Shown: positions 1-7,614 of the stretch, piece by piece
Position numbering within the stretch: the first letter of the stretch is position 1
How the letters are laid out: every line of letters starts with the position of its first letter
From: Bog-756 sp963701325
GTDB taxonomy: Bacteria; Actinomycetota; Acidimicrobiia; Acidimicrobiales; RAAP-2
Direction of reading: 5' to 3'
NCBI GenBank assembly: GCA_963701325.1
Contig: OY969604.1
Location: 1,674,001 to 1,738,000 of the forward strand
Length of the DNA stretch: 64,000 nt
Translations under genes and position numbers: made by a program
The notes under the pieces: model-generated
Seen by the model: only the letters and a program-made list of their open reading frames with translations
Told to the model about the DNA's origin: nothing
Databases searched by the model: none

Positions 1-234
1 GAGCGGCCCGGGGTGGCGCTCTGGCTGCAGGTCCGCTCGATGGAGGACACCGTCGCCGAGCTCGGTGCCCGCGGCACGGTCCTTGCCCGCGCGCCACGCC
101 TCGAACCGTGGGGACTCATCGAAGCATGGATCGACGACCCCGACGGCCTGCGCATCCATCTGGTAGAGGTCCCCGTGGACCATCCACTGCGACGGGACCT
201 GCGCCCGGTGCCCGCCCCCGCGCCTGCCAGGTAG
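1..234 (+). CDS. VOC-fold (glyoxalase/bleomycin-resistance type) protein, 5' truncated
   Basis: The reading frame is open from the first base of the window and ends in TAG, so only the last 77 or so codons are present. What remains has the closing half of a vicinal-oxygen-chelate module: an alpha/beta stretch with VAELGARG, then a DPDGLRIHLVEV strand in which a metal-ligand or structural acidic residue of the fold usually sits. It ends one base before the next VOC gene, so the two probably form one transcript. VOC proteins include dioxygenases, glyoxalases and resistance proteins; the substrate cannot be told from this fragment. The family call is fairly secure, the function open. Confidence 0.6.
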   Translation, partial: ERPGVALWLQVRSMEDTVAELGARGTVLARAPRLEPWGLIEAWIDDPDGLRIHLVEVPVDHPLRRDLRPVPAPAPAR

Positions 235-235
235 C

Positions 236-622
236 GTGAGCACCGTGGGTCCCACCTTCCGCGTGGAGTCGCTGGATCACGTCCAGCTGGCGATGCCTGT
301 CGGCGCCGAGGACCGGGCCGCCGCGTTCTACGAAGGCATCCTCGGCATCCCCCGGGTTCCCAAACCCCCCGAGCTCGCGTCCCGGGGTGGCTGCTGGTTC
401 GAGCGCGGGGCGCTGCGGGTGCACCTCGGGGTCGAGGAGGACTTCCGCCCGGCCCGCAAGGCCCACCCGGCCCTGACCGTGTCCGACATCGCGGAGGCCT
501 GTGCCCTCCTCGAAGCCGCCGGCCACCCCACCCGACACGTCGAAGAGGTGCCGGGCAAGCCGCAGTGGTACGTGGACGACCCGTTCGGCAACCGGATCGA
601 GCTCGTCCCGGCCGGGGGCTGA
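236..622 (+). CDS. VOC family protein
   Basis: A 128-residue single-domain vicinal-oxygen-chelate protein. The N-terminal strand LDHVQLAM carries the typical first metal-ligand His, RVHLGVEE a second His, and the last strand NRIELV a Glu in the usual third-ligand place; PWYVDDPFGNRIEL-like endings (here QWYVDDPFGN) are common in glyoxalase-like members. The GTG start at 236 lies one base after the preceding VOC stop, with AGG just upstream, so translation is probably coupled. It may act as a dioxygenase, isomerase or ligand-binding resistance protein; no substrate can be assigned. The convergent neighbour is a lipoprotein hydrolase on the other strand. Confidence 0.75.
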   Translation: MSTVGPTFRVESLDHVQLAMPVGAEDRAAAFYEGILGIPRVPKPPELASRGGCWFERGALRVHLGVEEDFRPARKAHPALTVSDIAEACALLEAAGHPTRHVEEVPGKPQWYVDDPFGNRIELVPAGG

Positions 623-652
623 GTCAGCGACCGGCCCCGCTGCCAGGACCGA

Positions 653-2122
653 TCAGAACTGCACCTGCCGGGCGCTGTCGAGCAACCCCGCCCGGTCCGC
701 CGGGAGGATGAATCCGCCGGCGATTGCCTTGTCCAGACTGGTCGTGTACGCCTGCACGTAGTTGGCGGGGGTTCCGTAGAGGGTGACCAGCTTGCTCGAG
801 TCGAACGGCGTCGTCGATCCGAACAAGGAGCAGATCAGGCTTGCGCCTGCCGGCGCGGCCCCACTGAGCGTCGAGATCGGGACGTCGACCGCCGGCGTCC
901 GCACCCCGCCGATCACGTTTCCGTCGCTGTCGAGCGCCAGAGTCGGTGGGTTCTGGCTGGACAGACGGAAAGGTGGTGGACGTGCGGGCTGGGTCCCGTC
1001 CACGACCCACTTCTCCAATGCGGCAAAGGCTGCTTGGACCACCTCGTGCTGGGGGCCCGTGTTGATCGGGGTGGTACAGCCGAGGTCACTCACGGCAGAA
1101 CCCACGAGGTACGCGTCGGCGTGCGATGTCCCGGCGACCTCCCAGGTCCGGATCCTGTCGGTGTTCGGCTGTTGGGCGACGGCGTACCCCAACCCGATCA
1201 GATCGGTCTGGGTCTCGAACAGGAAGACCGGGATCGTGAGATCGGTCCGGATGCGCAGATTCTTGGGCACCTCGTTCGCCGACGTGATCGAGGTGCCGTT
1301 GAGCGACGCTGCCCCGGACCCCCGGCTGTGGATGAAGAGCCCGCTGAAGACGTCGGAGCGGGGCTGCAGGGCGTCGGCGAATGTCGTCATGTAGAACGCC
1401 GACTGCGATTCCCCGACGGCGATGAGGCGCTTCGGCTTCAGTGGCCCGAGTGCCGTGTCGGGCGCACGGAGCGCTTCGCCGATCTGGGCGAAGATGTCCA
1501 ACGCATACTGATCGCCGGGCTGGTGCAGCGACCCGTAGCGGGCCGGGTCCTCGGTGACGAGCCCGGCGATGTGCGATGAAGAGGCGGCGGTGCTCAGGAT
1601 CGACGTTCCTCCGTTGACGCCCAGCGATTGGGCCGCCACCGCTACATACGCATAGCCGTCGTTCTTGAGCAGCGGGTTGAGCAGGTCCCAGTCGGGGGCA
1701 GACTCCCCCGCCGACTCGTTCATCCATTCGACGACGACGGTCCCGTTGAACTGCGCCGGATTCGCCGGTCGGCGGACGATGATCCTCGTCTTGTACGGGG
1801 CCGTCGTGGTGGGCGTGACGGTCCACCTGCCGTTACTCGGCATGCTGTCTGCTTTGAAGGCCATCGCCGTCCCAGACGCAAAGAACTCCTGCTCCACGTA
1901 GTTGGAGGCGGCCAGGTCGGTGGGCAGTGCACTGAGTGGCTCACTGATCTGCCCGACGGTCACCGGACCGGTCAAGGTTGCTGCCGCGTGGTAGCTCACG
2001 GGATGGGGGGGCGACGCGGCGGTCGGCGAAGAGGAACCACAGCTGCAGAGGCTCAGCGTCAGGACGACGACGAGAATTCCGCCGACCATCCGAACCGTCC
2101 GATCGTGCCGTGTACCGCGCAA
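653..2122 (-). CDS. secreted alpha/beta-hydrolase domain lipoprotein
   Basis: A 489-residue protein with a short basic N-terminus, a hydrophobic stretch at about residues 12-26 and Cys residues in LSLCSCGSSS that can serve as a lipobox, followed by a Ser/Pro-rich linker: a likely lipoprotein exported and anchored on the outer face of the membrane. The mature part resembles the large alpha/beta-hydrolase domain family (Abhydrolase_10 type), with the nucleophile elbow GESQS near residue 237, a conserved VVVEWMN strand and a late His in AGTSHADAY. Such proteins are presumed esterases; the substrate is unknown. It lies downstream of two SRPBCC genes on the same strand with a 50-base gap, so cotranscription is possible but not shown. 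Confidence 0.7.
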   Translation of the reverse strand: MRGTRHDRTVRMVGGILVVVLTLSLCSCGSSSPTAASPPHPVSYHAAATLTGPVTVGQISEPLSALPTDLAASNYVEQEFFASGTAMAFKADSMPSNGRWTVTPTTTAPYKTRIIVRRPANPAQFNGTVVVEWMNESAGESAPDWDLLNPLLKNDGYAYVAVAAQSLGVNGGTSILSTAASSSHIAGLVTEDPARYGSLHQPGDQYALDIFAQIGEALRAPDTALGPLKPKRLIAVGESQSAFYMTTFADALQPRSDVFSGLFIHSRGSGAASLNGTSITSANEVPKNLRIRTDLTIPVFLFETQTDLIGLGYAVAQQPNTDRIRTWEVAGTSHADAYLVGSAVSDLGCTTPINTGPQHEVVQAAFAALEKWVVDGTQPARPPPFRLSSQNPPTLALDSDGNVIGGVRTPAVDVPISTLSGAAPAGASLICSLFGSTTPFDSSKLVTLYGTPANYVQAYTTSLDKAIAGGFILPADRAGLLDSARQVQF

Positions 2123-2172
2123 GATGGTCTATCCCCCTTTGTCAGGCCGTCAGGATTGAAAGGCGAGAACCG

Positions 2173-2655
2173 TCAGGCTGCGCCGCCGGCGTTCCGCCCG
2201 ACCGTCCGAGCGAGGATCCCCAGTGTGGCGCGGAGCGCCGACTCGGAGATCACCGGGAAGATCCCGGCGTCGCGGTACACCGGGTCGATGTGCGACCAGT
2301 CGTAGTACGAGGTGACCAGGGTTCCACCGTCGACCGGGGCGAGGGTGTATCCGTACACGTGTCCGATCTGCGGGCGGATCTGCCCGAGGATGGTCCAGGC
2401 GATTTCGCGGTCGGGCTCGAATGTGGCGATGGTGACCGTCACGTCGTAGCGGCCCATGGGGTAGTCGTTGAGCGCCTCGCGATCCATGTGTACGACGAAC
2501 CTGTCACCGACCGCGGTGACCGGGTCGCCGGTTGCGTCCATGAGCATCCCGGAGCTGTCGATCGTCACATGTCCCTGCGGATCAGACAACACGCCGAAGA
2601 TGCTCGCCGGGTCGGCGGCAATCGTCCGTTCGACCTCGATCCGCTCAGTTGCCAC
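2173..2655 (-). CDS. SRPBCC family protein (polyketide cyclase/START-like)
   Basis: A 160-residue protein that opens with the typical SRPBCC strand RIEVERTIAADPASIFGVLSDP and continues with alternating beta strands (REIAWTILG, GGTLVTSYYDW) and a C-terminal helix, the helix-grip fold that encloses a hydrophobic cavity. Members bind lipids or aromatic polyketides or act as cyclases; there are no catalytic residues that decide the ligand here. It sits 38 bases downstream of a second SRPBCC gene on the same strand, so the two look like a pair, perhaps an old duplication. The ATG at 2655 fits the start of the domain. Confidence 0.7.
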   Translation of the reverse strand: MATERIEVERTIAADPASIFGVLSDPQGHVTIDSSGMLMDATGDPVTAVGDRFVVHMDREALNDYPMGRYDVTVTIATFEPDREIAWTILGQIRPQIGHVYGYTLAPVDGGTLVTSYYDWSHIDPVYRDAGIFPVISESALRATLGILARTVGRNAGGAA

Positions 2656-2693
2656 GACCGCATCCTATTTGGCATCCGTTCCACCGTCGGGCC

Positions 2694-3155
2694 CTACGTG
2701 GCGACATCTTCCACCTCTGCCTTGATCCGTTCGAGCGTGGTGCGCATCCCGTTGCGGTTGGTCTTCCCCCGGGCCCAGCCGAGGAGGGCCCAGTAGAGGC
2801 GCAGCCCCACGGTCGGGGCGAGCTGGAACGACTCGGTCACGTCCGATCCCTCACCCGACGGCTCCATGCGGTAGCTCCAGACGTTGAGCGGGCGCTCTTC
2901 CTTACCGACCCCGAAGGCGAACTCACGCCCCGGCTCGCACACGCTGACCGTGCAGGTCGTCCAGTAGATCGGCCCCTTGCCGTTGCGCTTCACATGACCG
3001 CGGAACTTCGCCCCGACGGCGGGACCGGTGGCACCCTCCAGCCACTCCGCCTCGAAGGTCTCCGGGCTGTAGCGCCCGATGCGGGTCACGTCGCTCACCA
3101 GGTCCCAGACCGCCATCGGCGGTGCATCCATGTGCAGGGTCACCGAGTCGTGCAT
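2694..3155 (-). CDS. SRPBCC family protein
   Basis: A 153-residue member of the same fold as the downstream gene: it starts HDSVTLHMDAPPMAVWDLVSDV, followed by TFEAEWLEG and GAKFRGHVKRNG strands, a WTTCTVSVCEPGREFAF segment and a C-terminal amphipathic helix with GMRTTLERIKAEVE. This pattern is typical of actinobacterial polyketide-cyclase/dehydrase-like proteins that bind hydrophobic ligands. The ATG start leaves no extra N-terminus. Function and ligand are unknown; adjacency to another SRPBCC gene and a secreted hydrolase hints at lipid or aromatic compound metabolism, which is only an inference. Confidence 0.7.
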   Translation of the reverse strand: MHDSVTLHMDAPPMAVWDLVSDVTRIGRYSPETFEAEWLEGATGPAVGAKFRGHVKRNGKGPIYWTTCTVSVCEPGREFAFGVGKEERPLNVWSYRMEPSGEGSDVTESFQLAPTVGLRLYWALLGWARGKTNRNGMRTTLERIKAEVEDVAT

Positions 3156-3203
3156 GGCGACACCCTACGGCGCCGGAGCACCCTGCGCCCGGCCCGATCC
3201 CGG

Positions 3204-4195
3204 TCAGGGCAGCAGGTCGGCCACGTCGCCCCGCTCGGCCTCGAGCTCCTCGGTGGTGATCCGGATCCGGTCCGTGGCGAACTCGTCGTGGTGCAGTCCC
3301 TCGACCACCGTCCACCCACCGGCGCCGTTGGCCCGCACCGGGAACCCGAACTGGAGCCCGGCGGGCACCCCGTACTCGCCGTTGGAGACCACGGCGAGCG
3401 AGGTCCAGTCGTCGCCCTCGGTCGCCGTCCGGATGCTCCACACCGAGTCGATCGCCGCATTGGCCGCCGACGCGGCGGACAGAGCCCACGCGCCTCGATG
3501 ACGGCAGCCCCCCGCTTCTGGACCGTGGTGAGGAAGTCGCCCTGAAGCCAGGCGGTGTCGTCAATGACCTCGGCGGCCGGCTTCCCCCCGATCCGGGCAT
3601 TGGCGTAGTCCGGGAACTGGGTGGCCGAATGGTTGCCCCAGATCGCGAGGTTGGAGACCGACGCGACCGGGACCCCGGCCTTGGCCGCCAGCTGGCTCTT
3701 GGCCCGGTTCTCGTCGAGGCGGGTCATGGCGAACCAGCGGTCGCTCGGTACCTCGGGGGCATTCGAGCGGGCGATGAGGCAGTTGGTGTTGCAGGGGTTG
3801 CCGACCACCAGCACCCGGATGTCGGTGGCGGCGTTCTTGGCGATGGCCCGACCCTGCGGACCGAAGATGCCCCCGTTGACGGTCAGCAGATCGCCCCGCT
3901 CCATGCCCGCCTTGCGGGGGATGGAGCCGACCAGGAGGGCCCACGACGCCCCGTCGAATGCCGTGTCCAGATCGGTGGTGGTCACGATATCGCTGACCAG
4001 CGGAAACGCGCAGTCGTCGATCTCCATGACCACGCCGTCGAGCGCCTTCATGCCCGCCTCGATCTCGAGCAGGCGCAGCACGACCGGCTGGTCCGGGCCG
4101 AAGAGCTGGCCCGACGCGATCCGGAACAGGAGGGCGTAGCCGATCTGTCCGGCGGCGCCGGTGATGGTGACCTGGATGGGGGAGGTGGCGGCCAT
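3204..4195 (-). pseudogene. mdh: malate dehydrogenase, interrupted by one frameshift
   Basis: Encodes NAD-type malate dehydrogenase of the citrate cycle (malate to oxaloacetate). The first 236 or so codons from the ATG at 4195 give a normal protein: GAAGQIGYALLFRI dinucleotide loop, GSIPRKAGMER substrate loop, VVGNPCNTN, MTRLDENRA and GNHSATQFPD with the catalytic His. After EARG the frame breaks at the CCC run at 3485-3487; one extra G on the coding strand (GGGG) restores GALSAASAANAAIDS and then the normal C-terminus ending DVADLLP at 3204. Total length would be about 330 residues, as expected. Only one base is at fault and both halves are well conserved, so a sequencing error or a very recent mutation is more likely than an old pseudogene. 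Confidence 0.85.
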
Positions 4196-4381
4196 GAGGC
4201 GCAGGCTAATCGGCCTCCCCAGACCGGGCGAACCGGTCGACCGTCGACCGCTCGCCGGCGCGGCCCGCGGGCCGGGGCCAGGGTGAACTCGCGGTCACGG
4301 GATGCTGTCACCGCGGTGAATTGTTCGTCACGAGTGCCCAGGATGGACCCACCGGGCGGCACACCTCGGCATACTTGTTCG

Positions 4382-4594
4382 ATGACGTTCCTCGCTGAGG
4401 CCATCGCCGTCCCGCCGGGACAGTGCTTCCGACTGGTCGACGCGGACGTCGACGGTTCCGCGCAGCGGTGCCCACGACCGGTCAAGGTGCGGGGCAGGGT
4501 GATCACCGGGAAGGATCAGCGGTGCACGGTGGAGGCCTGCGTCGAGCACGGGGTCAGCCTGCTCGACTGGTACCCGATCCCGGCGCCGCGCTAG
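4382..4594 (+). CDS. small hypothetical protein, coupled to nucleotide cyclase
   Basis: A 70-residue protein beginning ATG at 4382. It contains four Cys (FRL-preceding C, RCPRP, RCTVEACV) and a compact sequence with RPVKVRGRVITGKDQRC and a WYPIP ending. No family was recognised. The spacing of Cys is not a clear zinc ribbon but could bind metal or form disulfides. Its TAG stop overlaps the GTG of the following cyclase gene by one base, which strongly suggests that the frame is real and translated together with the cyclase. There is no Shine-Dalgarno sequence before the ATG; a CATACT box 6 bases upstream would fit leaderless transcription, weakly. Confidence 0.45.
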   Translation: MTFLAEAIAVPPGQCFRLVDADVDGSAQRCPRPVKVRGRVITGKDQRCTVEACVEHGVSLLDWYPIPAPR

Positions 4595-5271
4595 TGGCGG
4601 ACCGCCCAGCGGCGCTGACCGAGATGGACACCCCGGCCGACAGTGCAGGAACCGGCACCGTCGGGACGGCGCCGGGGAGCCGGGGGGTCGAGGAGCCCCG
4701 GGAGCTCGCAGAGTGGATCGGATTGGTCGATCGGGCGTTCGCCTTCGTGGACCTCTGCGGGTTCACCGCGTTCATCGCGAACCACGGCGAACACGCCGCG
4801 ATCGACACCCTCGCCCAATTCCGGTCCCTCGCCCGCGACATCTCGGTGCGTCGCGGGGTGATGGTGGCCAAATGGCTGGGGGACGGGGCCATGATCGTCG
4901 GCGTCGAGGTCGGGCCGACCATGGCCACCGCCGCCGAGCTCATCGGCCGCTACGACGGTTCGACGCTCGCGCTGCGCGGCGGGTTCGCGCACGGTCAGGC
5001 CCTGATCATGGAAGGCGAGGACTACATCGGGAGACCGGTCAACCTCGCGGCGAGGCTGTGCCAGGCTGCCCGACCCGAGGAGCTCCTCGCGTTCGGCTAC
5101 CGCGCTTCGTTCCTGCCCCCGTGGGTACAGGTGCTCGGTGTCCGAGGGGTGACCCTCCCTGGCCTCGGGAGGATCCGCCGAGCGCAGCGCCTCGGGCTGG
5201 TCCCCGGGCTCGAGTTGCCCGATCTCTCCAACCACAACGGCCGGACCCCTCCGCCGGGAGAGTCGGGCTAG
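4594..5271 (+). CDS. class III adenylate/guanylate cyclase domain protein
   Basis: A 225-residue stand-alone class III nucleotide cyclase catalytic domain. The first metal-binding Asp is in FVDLCGFTAF, the second in KWLGDGAMIVG, and the transition-state region is GEDYIGRPVNLAARLCQAA with the conserved Asn and Arg of the family (N-x3-AR). It has no membrane segment or obvious sensor domain, so it is probably cytosolic and perhaps regulated by a partner, possibly the small Cys-containing protein encoded just upstream. The GTG start at 4594 overlaps that gene's stop; an ATG at 4624 is an alternative, both upstream of the domain. Whether it makes cAMP or cGMP, or is active at all, cannot be read from the sequence. 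Confidence 0.75.
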   Translation: MADRPAALTEMDTPADSAGTGTVGTAPGSRGVEEPRELAEWIGLVDRAFAFVDLCGFTAFIANHGEHAAIDTLAQFRSLARDISVRRGVMVAKWLGDGAMIVGVEVGPTMATAAELIGRYDGSTLALRGGFAHGQALIMEGEDYIGRPVNLAARLCQAARPEELLAFGYRASFLPPWVQVLGVRGVTLPGLGRIRRAQRLGLVPGLELPDLSNHNGRTPPPGESG

Positions 5272-5274
5272 GAA

Positions 5275-5311
5275 CGAGCCGACCCGGTTGACCGGGGCGC
5301 GACCGGGCTCG
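5275..5311. terminator. nested hairpin between convergent cyclase and icd genes
   Basis: CGAGCC at 5275-5280 pairs with GGCTCG at 5306-5311, and CCCGGT/ACCGGG at 5283-5296 forms an inner hairpin. It lies between two genes that end toward each other, where a bidirectional stop is expected. There is no U tract, so termination would be of the GC-hairpin type seen in actinobacteria or would be assisted. Confidence 0.4.
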
Positions 5312-5313
5312 GT

Positions 5314-6510
5314 TCAGAGCCGGTCGACGATGGCGCCGGCGAACTCGGAGCACTTGACCTCGGTGGCGCCGTCCATCAGGCGGGCGAAGTCGTAGGTCAC
5401 GACCTTGTCGGCGATGGTCGCCTCGAGCGCCCGCACGATGTCGGCGGCTGCTTCGGTCCATCCGAGGTGCTCGTACATCATCACACCGGAGAGCAGGACC
5501 GAGCCGGGGTTGACCTTGTCCTGCCCGGCGTACTTGGGAGCCGTCCCGTGGGTCGCCTCGAAGACGCCGTGGCCGGTCACATAGTTGATGTTCCCACCCG
5601 GGGCGATGCCGATGCCCCCGACCTGTGCGGCCAGTGCGTCGGACAGGTAGTCACCGTTCAGGTTGGTGGTGGCGATGACGTCGAAGTCCTCGGGCCTGGT
5701 CAGCACCTGCTGCAGGGTGATGTCGGCGATGGTGTCCTTGACCAGCAGACGGTCGCCGGGTTTGCCTTCGCAGTCGTCCCAGCCCACGGCCACGTCGGCG
5801 AACTCGTCGCGGACCAGCTCGTATCCCCAGTTGCGGAAGGCGCCCTCGGTGAACTTCTGGATGTTGCCCTTGTGGACGAGGGTCACGCTCTTACGGTCGT
5901 GGGCGAGGGCGTACTCGATGGCGGCACGGATGAGGCGCTTGGACCCCATCTCCGAGATGGGCTTTATCCCGATGCCGGAACCCGCACGGACGTTCCATCC
6001 CATCTCGTCGCGCAGGAATGCGGAGAGCTTGGCGGCCTCCGGGGAGTAGGCCTCAGCCTCGAGGCCGGCGTAGATGTCCTCGGTGTTCTCTCGGAAGATG
6101 ACCATGTCCACCTTCTCGGGGTGGAGCACCGGCGAGGGCACTCCGGTGAACCAGCGCACCGGGCGGAGGCACACGTAGAGGTCGAGGATCTGACGGAGGG
6201 CCACGTTGAGCGAGCGGATGCCTCCACCCACCGGTGTGGTGAGGGGGCCCTTGATGCCGATCAGGTGTGTGCGGAACGCGTCCACCGTTTCATCCGGCAG
6301 CCAGTTCCCGGTCTCGTCGAAGGCCTTCTGGCCGGCCAGGACCTCCATCCATGCGACGGACTTCCCGTGCCGGGCAGCCGCCGCATCGAGCACTAGTTTG
6401 GCCGCCGGCCAGATGTCGACGCCGGTGCCGTCGCCCTCGATGAAGGGGATGATCGGCTCGTCGGAGACCTGGAGCGTGCCGTCGGGACCCGTTGTGATCG
6501 GTTGAGCCAT
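5314..6510 (-). CDS. icd: isocitrate dehydrogenase (NADP+)
   Basis: Oxidises and decarboxylates isocitrate to 2-oxoglutarate in the citrate cycle. The 398-residue protein matches the dimeric E. coli-type family along its whole length: IPFIEGDGTG near the N-terminus, the substrate and phosphorylation-site loop GGGIRSLNVALRQ (about 107-119), RENTEDIYAG, LVHKGNIQKFTEGAF with the catalytic Lys, and EATHGTAPKYAGQDKVNPGS. The Lys-Tyr pair in APKYAG and the Tyr/Arg in VTYDFARLMDG are the residues that recognise the 2'-phosphate, so NADP use is expected. It is transcribed toward the cyclase gene and away from the clp locus. Confidence 0.95.
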   Translation of the reverse strand: MAQPITTGPDGTLQVSDEPIIPFIEGDGTGVDIWPAAKLVLDAAAARHGKSVAWMEVLAGQKAFDETGNWLPDETVDAFRTHLIGIKGPLTTPVGGGIRSLNVALRQILDLYVCLRPVRWFTGVPSPVLHPEKVDMVIFRENTEDIYAGLEAEAYSPEAAKLSAFLRDEMGWNVRAGSGIGIKPISEMGSKRLIRAAIEYALAHDRKSVTLVHKGNIQKFTEGAFRNWGYELVRDEFADVAVGWDDCEGKPGDRLLVKDTIADITLQQVLTRPEDFDVIATTNLNGDYLSDALAAQVGGIGIAPGGNINYVTGHGVFEATHGTAPKYAGQDKVNPGSVLLSGVMMYEHLGWTEAAADIVRALEATIADKVVTYDFARLMDGATEVKCSEFAGAIVDRL

Positions 6511-6572
6511 TGGCGCAGCCTACCGGCACCCCCCACCCCGGCCGCCAACCGGGGACGCCTCCGGCGGCCCGC

Positions 6573-7205
6573 TCAGCTGGCCGCGGCGGCCAGTGTCGAG
6601 GCCGACAGTCCCCGGCGCGGCTCGACGATGCCATCGATCAACCCGTACGCCATGGCCTCCGCCGGTGTCATGAAGTAGTCGCGGTCGATGTCAGCCGCCA
6701 CCTGGTCCACCGACCGTCCGCTGTGGTGGGCGATGATCTCGGCCATTCGCCGGGTGAGGGCCAGCACCTCGCGCAGTTGGATCTCCATGTCACTGGGCGC
6801 GCCCCGGGTCCCCGCACTGCCCTGGTGGATCATGATCCGCGCGTTGGGGAGAGCGAGACGCTTACCCGACGCCCCACCACAGAGCACCATGGCCGCGGCC
6901 GACATCCCCATGCCGACACAGATGGTCGACACATCCGGCTGGACGTGCTGGATCACGTCGTAGATGGCCATGCCGGCATACGCCACCCCGCCCGGCGAGT
7001 TGATGTAGAGCGAGATGTCCTTTTCGGGATCCCGGGCCTCGAGGTAGAGCATCTGGGAGATGATCAGGTTGGCCACCTGGTCGTCGACCTCCTGACCCAG
7101 GAAGACGATCCGTTCGCGGAGCAGCAGCGAGAAGATGTCGAAGGCCCGCTCACCGCGGCTCGACTCCTCCAACACGGTGGGCACGAGTGAGTGCGAGAGG
7201 GTCAT
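6573..7205 (-). CDS. clpP: ATP-dependent Clp protease proteolytic subunit (active)
   Basis: Barrel-forming serine peptidase that degrades proteins fed by ClpX or ClpC. The start is set at ATG 7205 because GGAGGA lies 5-8 bases upstream and the protein then begins like other ClpPs (MTLSHSLVPTVLEESSRGER). All catalytic elements are present: INSPGG oxyanion strand, the nucleophile Ser in GMGMSAAAM, His in ARIMIHQG, and Asp in DRDYFMTPAEA. About 210 residues is the usual length. The gene faces an XRE regulator and a degenerate ClpP paralogue across a 145-base divergent region holding an inverted repeat, which suggests linked control. The nucleophile context GMGMS differs from the more common GQAAS. 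Confidence 0.93.
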   Translation of the reverse strand: MTLSHSLVPTVLEESSRGERAFDIFSLLLRERIVFLGQEVDDQVANLIISQMLYLEARDPEKDISLYINSPGGVAYAGMAIYDVIQHVQPDVSTICVGMGMSAAAMVLCGGASGKRLALPNARIMIHQGSAGTRGAPSDMEIQLREVLALTRRMAEIIAHHSGRSVDQVAADIDRDYFMTPAEAMAYGLIDGIVEPRRGLSASTLAAAAS

Positions 7206-7253
7206 GACGGTCCTCCGAGCAGGCTTGCCGGCCCGTTCGGCCGGTACATCGCC

Positions 7254-7281
7254 CATGATATCTCATCCTTGATATACCATG
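7254..7281. promoter_or_regulatory. inverted repeat overlapping both -10 boxes of the divergent clpP / XRE promoters
   Basis: CATGATATC at 7254-7262 and GATATACCATG at 7271-7281 form an imperfect inverted repeat with an 8-base centre; the right arm has two extra bases. On the plus strand TACCAT (7275-7280) is a TAnnnT -10 box toward the XRE gene; on the minus strand TATCAT (7260-7255) is one toward clpP. A repressor sitting here would cover both promoters. The XRE protein encoded next to it is the obvious candidate, by position only. Confidence 0.5.
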
Positions 7282-7350
7282 GGGCCCGGGCACCCGGCAC
7301 CGGGTGCCGATCGGCAGGCCGCCGAAGCCAGCCGGCAGGAGACCAACGAG

Positions 7351-7614
7351 ATGACCGAGCGACGTCACGCCACGGTGTTCCCCGGGTTTGCGGAGATGAG
7401 CGAGCGACGTCGGGCCCTCAGTGACGAGCTGGTCGGACGACGACGTTCACTCGGCCTCTCCCAGACACAGGTGGCGGCGCGGATGGGCACCTCGCAGTCG
7501 GCGGTGGCGCGGCTCGAGACAGGGACGTCCGACGTCCTCATGTCGACGGTCGACCGGTACGCCTCGGCGCTGGGCTGGCGACTCCAGTGGTCGCTGGAGG
7601 ATCCGGAACGGTGA
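7351..7614 (+). CDS. XRE-family helix-turn-helix regulator
   Basis: An 87-residue DNA-binding protein. A Cro/C1-type HTH covers residues 30-75, with the helices LVGRRRSLGLSQTQVAARMG and TSQSAVARLETG, then STVDRYASALGWRLQWSL, an ending common in antitoxin-like XRE proteins. ATG 7351 is chosen because AGGAGA lies about 10 bases before it; an upstream GTG/ATG in the leader is less likely. The stop overlaps the GTG of the ClpP-like gene by four bases (GTGA), so the two proteins are translated together. It probably binds the inverted repeat at 7254-7281 and controls itself and perhaps clpP. Confidence 0.75.
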   Translation: MTERRHATVFPGFAEMSERRRALSDELVGRRRSLGLSQTQVAARMGTSQSAVARLETGTSDVLMSTVDRYASALGWRLQWSLEDPER

